From Marinoscillum sp040222955 (lineage in GTDB: Bacteria; Bacteroidota; Bacteroidia; Cytophagales; Cyclobacteriaceae): 64,000 bases of DNA. Each line of letters starts with the position of its first letter. Position 1 is the first letter of the stretch. This document shows, in pieces, positions 1 to 9,933 of the stretch. The stretch covers positions 124,001 to 188,000 of the forward strand of contig NZ_JAVKCA010000009.1 in assembly GCF_040222955.1 (NCBI RefSeq), read 5' to 3'. A program made the translations under genes and the position numbers. The notes under the pieces are model-generated. The model did not search any database. It saw nothing but the letters and a program-made list of their open reading frames with translations, and was not told where the DNA came from.

Positions 1-515
1 TCAGTCTTAATCGCTGCCCATATATGGTTGACCGGAGACTTTGTCTGATGCTTGTAAATGCGAAGGAGAGGTTTATTCGGGCCATTCCCGGCATTGGCAT
101 CATCGTGGATTTGCATGACAGTGACTTGATCACACGTCTGCTGTACAATGTCAATTCGCCCAAACAAGGTTTGATCAGATGCCGTAAGGTCCCAGTTTCT
201 CAGGTCTCTTAGTTCCGTCCTGTTGCTGGACCCGGACTGATTGAACGCTACCTTATCACCATCGGCCACATAAAACCAACTTGAGGTATAGCCATTGATT
301 AAATCAGACTGAGTAGCTGCAGTAGAGCTGGTTGGGGCCTGCAATTTACATTCTCCAATAAAATCCTGAAACCTGGGAATGTCATATGGTGCACTATAAG
401 TTTGGGCTACGGCACTATTTTCGAGAAAAAAGAAGGCAGATAGCATGAATAAACTGGCCGCTACTGGCCGAAAAAATCTGACTCGAACAGCCTTTAAAGT
501 ATTTGTTAGATTCAT
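1..515 (-). CDS. Alginate lyase, PL7 family (partial, N-terminal 171 codons)
   Basis: The reading frame begins with ATG at 513-515 and stays open to the window edge, so the 3' part is missing. The first ~38 residues form a signal peptide (basic start, hydrophobic core, ending SAVAQ). The rest begins YDIPRFQDFIGECKLQAPTS and contains R-T-E-L-R followed by a Q-I-H motif, the first two conserved blocks of PL7 (alginate lyase 2 superfamily) enzymes; the third block, YxKAGxYxQ, would lie beyond the edge. The family cleaves alginate by beta-elimination. The protein closely matches the second PL7 domain of the lyase at 51220-53880: the DNA aligns without gaps at a fixed offset of 52270 over about 400 bases, with 48 of 60 bases identical in the line I counted. 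It is a single-domain paralogue as far as visible. Family call is firm; the C-terminal architecture is unknown. Confidence 0.88.
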   Translation of the reverse strand, partial: MNLTNTLKAVRVRFFRPVAASLFMLSAFFFLENSAVAQTYSAPYDIPRFQDFIGECKLQAPTSSTAATQSDLINGYTSSWFYVADGDKVAFNQSGSSNRTELRDLRNWDLTASDQTLFGRIDIVQQTCDQVTVMQIHDDANAGNGPNKPLLRIYKHQTKSPVNHIWAAIKT

Positions 516-656
516 TTTAGTTGTCTTTAATTGGTTAGAGTTCAGTAATCCGGTTAGGACTACCCTGTTCATTGTATCCATGGATTGGTTACCAATAATT
601 AGTCGACTCGTGAACATTCGTTAACGAGATAGGATCAGGAAAACGAAACTTTCATT
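516..656 (-). promoter_or_regulatory. Upstream region of the PL7 gene with two dyads
   Basis: This 141-bp gap separates the sulfatase gene from the PL7 gene downstream of it. It holds a perfect 10-bp palindrome ATCCATGGAT at 576-585, directly followed by the dyad ATTGGT-T-ACCAAT at 584-596, 6+6 bases around one central base. The second dyad resembles the TTGGTnnACCAA palindromes near the gntR gene at 63.7 kb but has a one-base rather than two-base centre. A further imperfect inverted repeat, 607-615 with 620-628 (8 of 9 bases paired, 4-base loop), lies just after the sulfatase gene and has no T-run. Regulatory function is inferred from position only. Confidence 0.35.
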
Positions 657-2510
657 TTAGCGCCTTTCAATATGGACATAGTACGCACCCAATGTTTCTC
701 CAGAATCCAACGTGAACCATGTCTGCAGTTTGCTTTCGCCCGCTTTCAGGTCTATTTCAAATTCCACAAACCCGGCACTGGGCTCCACCACTTGTATTAC
801 ATCCACGTCCTGGATTTGAAGCCTTGCCTGCGATATGGTTAATGCTGTACTTTCCACACTTTCGGTAACACTTGTGCCTGGTAGCGGTGTTCGCACTGCT
901 GCTTTTTCGTTCAAAGCCAACTGAGTTTCCTCCGGCCATCTGCGAAGCTTCACGCTGTACTTCCCACTTTCCTGAACATTGACTAACCAGTATCCATTGT
1001 CCTTGTAGGCTGTACGGATATGGCGCTGGTGCCATGGACTTGCCTCGGCTTCTGTATGCCAATCGTGAGCGACTAACCTGGTGGGATTGTCAGCGCTGTG
1101 TCCTACATAGAGGTAAGGTTGATCTTCATAGGTGGGTGAAAGCTCTGCCCACCACTGATCATAGTAATCCCTGTAGGCTTGTACTTTATCAGGGAATTGG
1201 TCTGCGATATTCTCCCGCTGTTCCGGATCTTCCTCGAGGTTATAAAGTTCCACGCCATCCACCAACCGCCATTTTCCCTGCATCAGGGATGTTCTCCTCC
1301 ATGGCTCAGGCTTCTCAATGCGCTGTGAATTGGCAATCACAATCCGGTCCTTGAATGCAGCGTTATCTCCTTTGATTAAGGGCACCAAACTTTGACCATC
1401 GAAGGTTATGTCACCTCCGGTTTCCAGACCACATAAGTCCACAAGGGTTGGCAATACGTCGTAGTGAGCTGTCAGCTCATCAATATCCTTTCCCTGATTG
1501 ATTTCACCTCCATCCCACCGAATGAACAGCGGCACCCGGTGGCCGCCCTCATACTTACTGGCTTTCAAGCCCCGCATTCCTGCATTAAAGCCCTTGCTCA
1601 TAAAGCCATCTAACCGATGTCCATCCATCGTGGCCCCTTGAGCGGTGCCGTTATCAGTAGTGTAGACAATAATGGTGTTGTCCAACCGACCGCTCTCCTT
1701 CAGGAAGTTCAGCAGTCTGCCTACATTTTCATCAATGTTGCGAATCATCCCCAGAAACGGGGCACTCGGAATGCTGTCGTTGCCCTCCAGATCCTTATAA
1801 TATTTGTCTTCCACAAAATAGGGTGAGTGGGCGGTATTGGAAGGTAAGTAACAAAAGAAGGACTCGTCCTTTTTCGAATCAATCCATTTGATCGCCTCTT
1901 CAAACCAGATATCGGCACTGTAACCTTCATACCGCTGCAACTCTCCGTTGTGGATGTACATATCATTGAAATAGTCATTGTCCCAATAATCCATGGTTTG
2001 CTCCATACCTCCTCCTCCATGTGTCAGTACTTCATCAAAACCTCTATCCTGTGGCCGGAAGGGATAGTTATCTCCCAGGTGCCACTTACCAAAAATTCCG
2101 GTAGCATAGCCATTGTCTTTAAAGATTTGTGCTGCGGTAGTTTCACGCTCCAGCAACAGGGACCGACCATTGACGGTATGCCAAACCCCGGTACGATTGC
2201 TGTGGTGCCCAGTAAGTAAAGCCGCCCTTGTTGGTGAACAAGTCGGGCTCACATGATAGTCTGTAAACCGAACACTGCTGCCGTGCAGCTCATCAATGTG
2301 AGGGGTTTGGATAAAGGGATTGCCCAGGGCCGAAATATCACCATAACCCTGATCATCGATCAGGATGAGTATGACATTGGGCTTTTTTGCAGAGGTAGTC
2401 TGAGGTGAACAAGCATGAAGCATCAAAACCAAGGTCAGAACACATACCCCCATCATTGAACGCAAAACGTACCCGGATGCCTTACTCACTGCTATTTTAG
2501 AATCTGTCAT
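657..2510 (-). CDS. Sulfatase, S1 (arylsulfatase A-like) family, lipoprotein
   Basis: This S1 formylglycine sulfatase would remove sulfate esters from a glycan. The N-terminal metal-binding block reads LILIDDQGYGD and is followed by the maturation signature CSPTRAALLTG; its Cys at about residue 91 is the one converted to formylglycine. The enzyme is of the Cys type, and no maturase gene is in the window. I chose ATG 2508-2510 over the frame's earlier ATG at 2576, because the downstream start leads into a hydrophobic segment ending in the lipobox LHAC, which indicates a periplasm-facing or surface lipoprotein. The last ~130 residues after the catalytic domain are beta-rich and unassigned. It lies just downstream of an HTCS gene, 85-150 bp away depending on start, at the distal end of the fucan-type locus. 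Specificity cannot be read from the sequence. Confidence 0.92.
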   Translation of the reverse strand: MTDSKIAVSKASGYVLRSMMGVCVLTLVLMLHACSPQTTSAKKPNVILILIDDQGYGDISALGNPFIQTPHIDELHGSSVRFTDYHVSPTCSPTRAALLTGHHSNRTGVWHTVNGRSLLLERETTAAQIFKDNGYATGIFGKWHLGDNYPFRPQDRGFDEVLTHGGGGMEQTMDYWDNDYFNDMYIHNGELQRYEGYSADIWFEEAIKWIDSKKDESFFCYLPSNTAHSPYFVEDKYYKDLEGNDSIPSAPFLGMIRNIDENVGRLLNFLKESGRLDNTIIVYTTDNGTAQGATMDGHRLDGFMSKGFNAGMRGLKASKYEGGHRVPLFIRWDGGEINQGKDIDELTAHYDVLPTLVDLCGLETGGDITFDGQSLVPLIKGDNAAFKDRIVIANSQRIEKPEPWRRTSLMQGKWRLVDGVELYNLEEDPEQRENIADQFPDKVQAYRDYYDQWWAELSPTYEDQPYLYVGHSADNPTRLVAHDWHTEAEASPWHQRHIRTAYKDNGYWLVNVQESGKYSVKLRRWPEETQLALNEKAAVRTPLPGTSVTESVESTALTISQARLQIQDVDVIQVVEPSAGFVEFEIDLKAGESKLQTWFTLDSGETLGAYYVHIERR

Positions 2511-2661
2511 TGGGAGCCTGTTGAGTGGTTTAATTAAAATTGGTTTGACTAAGAAGGATAATTTCACTCCTGACAAAGCTGGTCATAACCTGAAAACCTG
2601 CCTATCACATATCGTTCATATGTTATAAACAATGACTCTACAATTCGGCTATCTGGTGGAT

Positions 2662-5600
2662 CTATTTGATCAACTCACTCGGTGCACACCCGAATTGCTT
2701 TTTAAATCGCCGGCTGAAGTAGAGCGGATCATTGAACCCAACAGAATTAGCCACTTCAGAGACGTTGTAGTTCCTCGTTTTCAACAGTGAGGCTGCTTTT
2801 TTCAGGCGTATGGTTCTGATGAACTCATTGGGTGACATATCGGTCAGTTCGGTGATTTTCCGATACAGTTTGGATGAGCTGAGTGCCAATTCTGAACTTA
2901 AAAAAGCCGGAGTTAAATCAGGACTTCCAAGGTTCGTCTCAATGATGTCCTTTATCTCAGAAATCAGATCAATGTCAAGTTGTGAGTGCGCCAGGCTGGT
3001 CACATCACTCTCGGTTTCATCAGAAAACCGTTGTTTGAGTTCGAACCGGGTTTTAATAATATTATCTATTCTGGATTTTAACAATGAGGGATCAAATGGC
3101 TTGACCAGGTAACCATCCACTCCTATTTTATACCCTTTGATTTTGTTTTCATTTTCACCCAAAGCCGTCAGCAATACTATGGCCGTGTGACTGATCTTTT
3201 CATCGCTTTTAAGAGCTTGTACAAACTCAAAGCCGTCCATTACCGGCATCATGACATCCACCACACAAAGTACCGGTTTTACTTTGCGACAAAGTTCGAG
3301 CCCCTCCTTGCCGTTTTCTGCACCATACGTCTTATAGTAGCCGGAAAGAAACTCTATCAGATAATTTCTCAGCTCAGCATTGTCATCAATGACCACCACA
3401 GATGATTTCACATCTGTATTGGTCTTAGGTGCAATGTACGTACCCAGCGCATTCAATGATTGGGTAGATTCCAGTGATTCCTTTTCCTGTTCACTATCAA
3501 CTACGGTTGAAATCTCATGGCTTTCAAACGCGGTTTTGGAGATGGGCAATTCTACGGTGAAGATACTTCCTGAATCTGTCGTGCTTTTAACAGCAATGCT
3601 CCCTTTGTGAATCTCTACCAGGGATTTGACAAGAGAGAGCCCGATACCAGTACCTGTTGTGCTCTCTTTGCTGTTGTTTGCCTGATAAAATCTGGAGAAG
3701 ATCTTTTCCTGACTTTCAAGTGGAATACCAATACCATCATCGCTCACTTCTATCAGCAGGGTCTTGGAGTCGTTCTCTTTTACACCCACAAACAGGTCAA
3801 CATGTCCGTGGCTATTGGTAAACTTGAGCGCATTGGAGAGCAAATTGTACAGTACTTTATTGTACTTATCCACGTCTATCCAACATACGATGGACTCATC
3901 CTCTACATTAAAATTGAAGTTGATGTTTTTAGAATGCGCCAACTCCACGAAGGAATAAAAAATGTTGTTGGTATATGGCAGGATGTCAACCTCTGCCACT
4001 TTTAACTTGACCTCACCCGCTTCTGCACGTCTAAACTCAAGAATCTGATTCACCAGTCTCAATAACCGGTTAGTGCTGTGATTGATCAGGTTAGCCTTGT
4101 TTCTGATGAATTCATTGCTGTTTTCATGATCCAGGATTTGTCTGACCGGCCCAAGTATTAAGGACAGTGGTGTTCTTAGTTCATGAGAAATATTGGTGAA
4201 GAATCTTAACTTTTCATTGTTGAGTTTTTCATCGCGCTCACGTTGAACTTTTTCGGTCAGGAGCTCTTGTTTTAGCTGAACACGAAATTTGATTTGTTTC
4301 CGCGTGAAATAGCCCATCAGCACCAAAACAAAAACCATCAATGCAATTCCTTTATAACTCACCCAAAAAGAAGGCAATATTTCAATACTGTAGGAAGAAA
4401 CTTCACTCCATTTGCCATCACTATTACTCGCCCGTATCTTAAAATTATAGTCTCCGTGAAGCAGGTTGGTATATTGAACCGTCCTGGAGTTACCACTGGT
4501 TTCTATCCAATCGTCATCAAAGCCTTCCAGCATGTACTGAAATTTATTCAACCGCTGATTGGAATAGGAAGCTGAGGAAAACTGTATGGAGAAGTTTCTG
4601 TTTTCATGGTTAAGAATCACTCTTCTGGAGTAATTCAGGCTTTTATCAAGCGGTATTTGCCCATTTAACTGTACTCCAGGCAAAACCAGCTCATTATTTA
4701 CTTTGAATTCGGTAATGATTGGCTTTGGTGACCACTCGTTTTCCTGAATATTCAGTGGAGAAAAACTGATCACTCCGTTTTTACCTCCTAAGTAGATCTT
4801 CGAATTATTGAAATTGTAAAAACCGCTGGAGCTAAATACATCGAGCCGGTTGCCACTGTTTACGTTGTAAATATTGGCTTGATTATTATCCACATCATAC
4901 CTGGATATGCTGTTGTTGTTCATGTTCAGCCACAAATACCCATTGGCATCTTCTACAATATCTGTCACCCACTTACCCTTCAATTCTTTGGGTTCGGATA
5001 TTTGCCTGAACGTGTTGCTTTCTGAATCAAAAACGCCCAAACCTTTTCGAGTAGCTGCCCATATTACCCCTCTGGAATCAATGAATACATCACTTACATT
5101 TTCATGTGGCAGTCCTTCATTGGGTCGAGAGTCGTCTGTAAAAACATGAAATTCCTTCCTGGCCAGATTATACCTAACCACGCCACCTTCGGTAGCAAAC
5201 CACAGGTCGTCAGAATCAACTGCCATCTTATTGATGTCAAACTCGGGCAGTATATGAGTGATTGGTTTCAAAGTTTGCTTCTCCAGAAGCTTTGCACCCT
5301 CTCCATGGGAGCATACGATCAATTTGTCCTCATGCTGCGCAAAATCAAAAACAGGAGTATTGCTGAAGCCTACATCTAACAATCTGGAATCCCTTTTGAG
5401 ATAATCAAACACCAGTATCTTCCCATTCCATAAACCACAATAGAGTGTTTTACCGTCGGGTGAGTAAATGCTCGCTATGTCAAAATTTCCATTAACAAGA
5501 GGGACTAAACCCTCACTGGAAGAAATAAACAGACCATTGTGCCTGGTAGCTACAACCACTTCATTGCGATAGGTCTTAGTAAATCCTCTGATTCTTGGCA

Positions 5601-6702
5601 CCTGGTTATCGATGTACCTGGATATGTCTTTGTTAATCTTAAATTGATTTTCGTAAGGGTCGTATTTATCCAGCCCCTCTTCGGTACCAATCCACAGAAC
5701 TCCCGATGTATCGAAATGCAAGGCCGACACGAGATTATCCACCAGGGATTCATCTTCAGACAATACTGAAAAGTACCACTGAAAATTACCCCTGCTGATC
5801 TCCTCCAGGTCATCGCATACCAGCAAACCACCCAGTGTACCTACCCAATATTTACCATCAGGCGCCTGAGCCACACATAGAAAATAGGGCCCCAACTTTT
5901 CACTTACTTTGTCATCAGGGATCTGTAGGTTCCTAAAGCCATTCTGGGCCAGGTCAAACTTGTATAGCCCCTTGCGTGTCCCCACAAAAACATCCCCCTC
6001 TGCGTCCTCATAAATAAAATACAAATAAGGGTTGGTGACGGTAGATCCGGGTACCTTCAATGTAAAATACTCGATTTCGGATATTATACCTGTCCCTCCC
6101 AGTTTCACCTTTGCTACACCTGCTGTTTCAAAGGAACCTATCCATATATTTCCATTGCGGTCTTCGAAAATCCCCTTCACATAGTTAAATCCTTCCAGAG
6201 GCACTTTGGTAAAGGCGTTTTTGTCAGGCTCAAACAAGTACAGCCCGGAATCTTTTGTACCCACCCATACACGGTCAAACTGATCCAGGTAGATGGAGCG
6301 TATTTCCTCATCGGGCAAACTGTTCGGGTCCTCACTCTTGGACAAGTAAGTGGTAAACTCATAGGTATCCAGCTTCAAATGAGACAAGCCCCTGCGTGTA
6401 CCAATCCACAAACTATTAGAGGCACTGTCTAATTTTAAAGCGGTAATATCATCGTTGTACAATGTATTATTGGCTTCATCATTGCTCAGGTAGTTTTTGA
6501 ACTGAAATCCATCAAAACGGTTAAGTCCGTAAAATGTGCCTAACCAAATAAACCCCTGCTCATCCTGAACAATATGTCTGATGGAATTATGAGACAGGCC
6601 ATCTTCGTCGTTATAATGTTCAAATTCTATATGCTGAGATAGCGCATAAGAAACCGACAGGGTCAATAAAAATACCAGGGCTAAACGTTGTTTAATCAGC
6701 AT
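2662..6702 (-). CDS. Hybrid two-component system sensor/regulator (HTCS)
   Basis: One 1346-residue polypeptide carries a whole signalling path. It has a signal peptide (to about residue 22), a periplasmic run of two-component-regulator propeller repeats to about 690 (repeats such as GFIWLGTFYGLNRFDG and NIWIGSF), a Y_Y_Y domain, and a transmembrane helix near 780-800. A histidine kinase follows, with the phospho-acceptor His in NISHELRTPL, the N box NLLSNALKF and G boxes DDGIGIP and GTGIGLSL. A receiver domain from about 1100 has the phospho-acceptor Asp in VVDVMMPVMDG. The last ~105 residues are an AraC-type DNA-binding domain ending GCAPSELIK. In Bacteroidota such proteins sense a periplasmic oligosaccharide and activate the adjacent utilization locus. 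Its likely targets are the susC/susD and glycosidase genes at 6.8-36 kb. The GH29 gene lies 136 bp upstream on the same strand. Confidence 0.96.
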   Translation of the reverse strand: MLIKQRLALVFLLTLSVSYALSQHIEFEHYNDEDGLSHNSIRHIVQDEQGFIWLGTFYGLNRFDGFQFKNYLSNDEANNTLYNDDITALKLDSASNSLWIGTRRGLSHLKLDTYEFTTYLSKSEDPNSLPDEEIRSIYLDQFDRVWVGTKDSGLYLFEPDKNAFTKVPLEGFNYVKGIFEDRNGNIWIGSFETAGVAKVKLGGTGIISEIEYFTLKVPGSTVTNPYLYFIYEDAEGDVFVGTRKGLYKFDLAQNGFRNLQIPDDKVSEKLGPYFLCVAQAPDGKYWVGTLGGLLVCDDLEEISRGNFQWYFSVLSEDESLVDNLVSALHFDTSGVLWIGTEEGLDKYDPYENQFKINKDISRYIDNQVPRIRGFTKTYRNEVVVATRHNGLFISSSEGLVPLVNGNFDIASIYSPDGKTLYCGLWNGKILVFDYLKRDSRLLDVGFSNTPVFDFAQHEDKLIVCSHGEGAKLLEKQTLKPITHILPEFDINKMAVDSDDLWFATEGGVVRYNLARKEFHVFTDDSRPNEGLPHENVSDVFIDSRGVIWAATRKGLGVFDSESNTFRQISEPKELKGKWVTDIVEDANGYLWLNMNNNSISRYDVDNNQANIYNVNSGNRLDVFSSSGFYNFNNSKIYLGGKNGVISFSPLNIQENEWSPKPIITEFKVNNELVLPGVQLNGQIPLDKSLNYSRRVILNHENRNFSIQFSSASYSNQRLNKFQYMLEGFDDDWIETSGNSRTVQYTNLLHGDYNFKIRASNSDGKWSEVSSYSIEILPSFWVSYKGIALMVFVLVLMGYFTRKQIKFRVQLKQELLTEKVQRERDEKLNNEKLRFFTNISHELRTPLSLILGPVRQILDHENSNEFIRNKANLINHSTNRLLRLVNQILEFRRAEAGEVKLKVAEVDILPYTNNIFYSFVELAHSKNINFNFNVEDESIVCWIDVDKYNKVLYNLLSNALKFTNSHGHVDLFVGVKENDSKTLLIEVSDDGIGIPLESQEKIFSRFYQANNSKESTTGTGIGLSLVKSLVEIHKGSIAVKSTTDSGSIFTVELPISKTAFESHEISTVVDSEQEKESLESTQSLNALGTYIAPKTNTDVKSSVVVIDDNAELRNYLIEFLSGYYKTYGAENGKEGLELCRKVKPVLCVVDVMMPVMDGFEFVQALKSDEKISHTAIVLLTALGENENKIKGYKIGVDGYLVKPFDPSLLKSRIDNIIKTRFELKQRFSDETESDVTSLAHSQLDIDLISEIKDIIETNLGSPDLTPAFLSSELALSSSKLYRKITELTDMSPNEFIRTIRLKKAASLLKTRNYNVSEVANSVGFNDPLYFSRRFKKQFGCAPSELIK

Positions 6703-6838
6703 GCCGCATTACCATTTAATTCCCAATTCCAATTCTCATTCTTTCCATCTGCTATTTAACAGCTCCAACCATCCTGTGAAAATTTTAAAAGACATTAATT
6801 ATACCCTCTAATGTAAGACCTTTTCGAATTTTCATTTG

Positions 6839-8149
6839 TCAAGGTTGAACAAACTCCACATTGGTCAGCTTTATCACAATAGGATTTGGCCAGATCTTGT
6901 CGTTATAAACCCGCTGGGCTCTGGTGACAGATAATTCCAAATTATGAGATCGCTGACTGAATAATGATACTGGTTTATTGTCAGGTGAATATTCGACCAC
7001 CAGATCATTTTGACCCAATACAGACATTTCAGTATCCTCCGTAACCCTGATGCTCTCAGTATAAAAAAGCCTTCGCCCACCCTTGAACCACTCTGGTTGA
7101 TTCGTAATAAAAACATAGGCTGTATTTTCCTCTTTGGCCCTGGTAAACCACAAATCACCTTCTTTGATTTTACCAGGCACCGTTCTTACATTTTTTACAG
7201 CTTCATTGTTAACAAACATCCAAAGGGCAATTTCACGCAATCGCTCCTCCTGCTCAATGGGTAGTTCGCCATTGGGTTTGGGGCCTACATTCATCAAAAA
7301 ATTACCCCCTTTGGCTCGGATCTCAATCAACTTGTTTATCAAATCCCCACCGTCTTTGTACACCTCATTGGTTGGTTTGTAAGCCCACTGTGTACCCATC
7401 GTCATACAGGTTTCCCACGGTCCGGGCATGGGGCTATCCGGGATTTTCTGCTCTGGTGTATTCATCTCTCCACGGGTTACTACCACCTCAGGATACTTTT
7501 CATGCACATATTGTACGAGGTTCCTTTTAGAGAAAGAATCGAAAAATGCAAAATCAATCTTCCCATAATTGGTGAATAATTCATCCACCTGCTTCTTCGC
7601 ATATTCAAACAGCTCCTCGTTTTCAGTAACCTGCGTCATAGGCCCTTTTCGTGAAATCAAATGCCCTTGTTGATAGATGAAACTAAAATCCTCCGGAGAA
7701 TAATAGAAGCCGACTTTGAGTCCAAATTTTCGCAAAGACTTCACCAGCATACCGGTAATGTCCTGGCCGTAGGGGGTATTCATAATATTAAACTCGGTGG
7801 TCTTCGTATCCCACATACAAAACCCATTGTGGTGTTTGGTGGTGAATACAACATACTCCGCTCCGGTGAGCTTAAATAATCTGGCCCATTCATCCGGATC
7901 AAACTTATCGGGATAAAATGTTTTCGGCAGTTCATTCATGTACCGCTGAAGATAATCCTCCGAAGCGCCTACCATGGAGTGGCTAATGACGCTCCCGAGC
8001 TGTGAATCCATGCTCCAGTGGATGAATATCCCAAACCCCATGTCCATGAAGTCTTCTTCCAGTTCGGGCCTGTTTTTCAGCTGACTGAAAAGAGAAATAC
8101 TGACTAAACACATCAGAAAGGTCATCAGGGACTTTTTAAGCTTGTTCAT
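6839..8149 (-). CDS. Alpha-L-fucosidase, GH29 family
   Basis: This 436-residue exported enzyme is predicted to hydrolyse terminal alpha-L-fucosyl residues with retention of configuration. After a signal peptide ending near SLFSQ it shows GH29 hallmarks: MGFGIFIHWSMDS near the N terminus, AEYVVFTTKHHNGFCMW with the conserved His pair, and KIDFAFFDSF, where the Asp is the expected nucleophile position. The C-terminal beta-sandwich is short, with no extra carbohydrate-binding module. The start at 8149 gives a clean signal peptide. It sits between the unassigned 554-residue gene upstream (35 bp gap) and the HTCS gene downstream, so it is probably in the same transcription unit as the GH92 gene. 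With the GH95 enzyme at 29-31 kb it argues for a fucose-rich substrate. Family is firm; linkage preference is unknown. Confidence 0.93.
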   Translation of the reverse strand: MNKLKKSLMTFLMCLVSISLFSQLKNRPELEEDFMDMGFGIFIHWSMDSQLGSVISHSMVGASEDYLQRYMNELPKTFYPDKFDPDEWARLFKLTGAEYVVFTTKHHNGFCMWDTKTTEFNIMNTPYGQDITGMLVKSLRKFGLKVGFYYSPEDFSFIYQQGHLISRKGPMTQVTENEELFEYAKKQVDELFTNYGKIDFAFFDSFSKRNLVQYVHEKYPEVVVTRGEMNTPEQKIPDSPMPGPWETCMTMGTQWAYKPTNEVYKDGGDLINKLIEIRAKGGNFLMNVGPKPNGELPIEQEERLREIALWMFVNNEAVKNVRTVPGKIKEGDLWFTRAKEENTAYVFITNQPEWFKGGRRLFYTESIRVTEDTEMSVLGQNDLVVEYSPDNKPVSLFSQRSHNLELSVTRAQRVYNDKIWPNPIVIKLTNVEFVQP

Positions 8150-8183
8150 GGTTTGAATATTTTATCGTTTAATTAATTGCATT

Positions 8184-9848
8184 CTACATTCCTAAATCAC
8201 CATCCAGCAATGGCCAGGAATCAAAATCTCTATCAAGTTGGTGATCATCTACTGACACCATCACCCACTGATTTTTCTCTGCCTTTACATCGTAACCCAA
8301 TAAAGGGCCTCCGGGAAACTTAAATTGATGAGTCAACATATCAGGGTCTGGGTTTTCGGTGATTACTTCCCTGAATACGCCTGCTGCCGGGACATCCTCA
8401 AACACCGCCACCAATCCAAGTTGATCCGTGGAGTAAATGATAATGCTCACGTCGTTTGGGCCTGAATAAGCAGACCAGGCTCCTTCGCGAGCCACCTCCT
8501 GCAGGTGAGGAGGAACGGACACAGCACCTGCTGCACAGGCGAAATTTTTATAGACTCCTGTGTTGTTCCAATGCATGAAATCATCACCGGGCCCGGAGAG
8601 GTGGATTATTTCAGACAGGTGATCAGCAGTGTCGTTGAGAAAAAGGCAAACAGGCCTGGTTACAATCTCTGATTTCTCGCCCCGGTTGACACCTCCGGCA
8701 CTCAGCAGAAAACCCTGGCCTGCGCTGCTGATCTCAGGGGAAGCCGCCGGGCCATGTCCCTGACGCACAAAATGTCCGCCGCGTTTCTCAAAAAGCATCT
8801 CCACAAACCGATCAGCCGGACGGTAAGGCATGCATGCCCCCATCAATGAATGTATGATGGCCACCCCGATGTTTTTGTCATATTGCTCAATGGCCAGGTA
8901 GCTCAGCCAGGACTTGATAAATGCCCCATGATAATCTGTAGTGAGCTCCCTGATGTTTGTTTTTTCGTACCTCCTCCGCATTGGCGGGAAATGCTTCAAG
9001 TTGAGGCTATTAAGCGCATAGCTCCAGTTGATATAATCGAGCACCTCTCTGGCTGTGTTGCGCACTTTTTCAGACGCAAATGCTTCAAGATTGAGCAACG
9101 CAGTGATGGTATACCCCAAATATGGAATAGAATTGAACTCGTAAAGCCCATTGGTTTTCATCTCTTCCATGAGGGATAGTAGCTTTTCCTCCATGCCATT
9201 GGCTACATTGTCATAGTAGCGCTCGGTATTGCCCTCCAACCGTACCCACCTGTTTTTGAGATACCGTGAACCTTCGGTCATCAGGATGTGATTCTCAGTC
9301 TCCATGACCAGACCTAATGTTCTGGGAACTGTATAGCTAAAACTGCCTCCGTCCTCCAGCAACAGAACCTCCAACAGGTGCTTTTTTGTATCGGGATATA
9401 GGATGTCCGGCTGCTCACCAAATTTCCAGAGGATGGTCGTCAGAATGGTGAGGGTAAAATCATAATCTCCCTTCGGGTTCAGGCCCCATGAAGAACCACA
9501 ATTCCCCCAAACGGTCATGCTTTGTAAAATGGTATTTACTTCCGGGATATCTTGCTTCAGTAACAACCGGGCAAGTAAAATTCTGGTGGCATTCCCCTTT
9601 TTAACCAGCATCTCCGCTGTTACGGGCATTTGAGCCATGACCTGGTAAATACTATCAGCAAAAGCTGATTCATTTTTCCATTCCCGGGTCCGTTCATGAG
9701 GAACAGCAATGTTTCCGGGCTTCAGCGTTACCTCACGGTATTTAACAGGACCTAAAATCTGCGATTTGAGCTGAATGTTGTTCACTAAAAACAACACCGC
9801 CACACCAAACAGCACGATATACTTTGCTACAACCTTAACCTTCACCAT
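8184..9848 (-). CDS. Unassigned exported protein, candidate alpha/alpha-barrel carbohydrate-active enzyme
   Basis: I do not recognise a family for this 554-residue protein. A hydrophobic N-terminal segment (about residues 8-26) suggests export. The first two thirds are predominantly helical with regularly spaced helices. The motif METENHILMTEGSRYL near residue 180, and a Tyr/His-rich stretch (residues ~290-310, including TTDYHGAF), resemble the spacing of active-site residues in toroidal lyases and glycosidases. The last third looks beta-rich (for example GPGDDFMHW), as in the C-terminal sheet domain of polysaccharide lyases. It lies between the GH92 and GH29 genes with gaps of 85 and 35 bp, so it very likely acts on the same glycan. 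A lyase or glycosidase role is inference from fold impression and context; it could also be a binding protein. Confidence 0.6.
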   Translation of the reverse strand: MVKVKVVAKYIVLFGVAVLFLVNNIQLKSQILGPVKYREVTLKPGNIAVPHERTREWKNESAFADSIYQVMAQMPVTAEMLVKKGNATRILLARLLLKQDIPEVNTILQSMTVWGNCGSSWGLNPKGDYDFTLTILTTILWKFGEQPDILYPDTKKHLLEVLLLEDGGSFSYTVPRTLGLVMETENHILMTEGSRYLKNRWVRLEGNTERYYDNVANGMEEKLLSLMEEMKTNGLYEFNSIPYLGYTITALLNLEAFASEKVRNTAREVLDYINWSYALNSLNLKHFPPMRRRYEKTNIRELTTDYHGAFIKSWLSYLAIEQYDKNIGVAIIHSLMGACMPYRPADRFVEMLFEKRGGHFVRQGHGPAASPEISSAGQGFLLSAGGVNRGEKSEIVTRPVCLFLNDTADHLSEIIHLSGPGDDFMHWNNTGVYKNFACAAGAVSVPPHLQEVAREGAWSAYSGPNDVSIIIYSTDQLGLVAVFEDVPAAGVFREVITENPDPDMLTHQFKFPGGPLLGYDVKAEKNQWVMVSVDDHQLDRDFDSWPLLDGDLGM

Positions 9849-9933
9849 GCTCCAATTTTAGTTATACATACTAACCTTTGTTAGGCATATCCAGCTCATT
9901 CACAACTTCCCATTTCCTCTGAACTCGCAGGCA

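Noticed and set aside
24..212. Plus-strand 62-codon frame
   Set aside because: It is the antisense shadow of the partial PL7 gene, whose protein motifs are clear on the minus strand.
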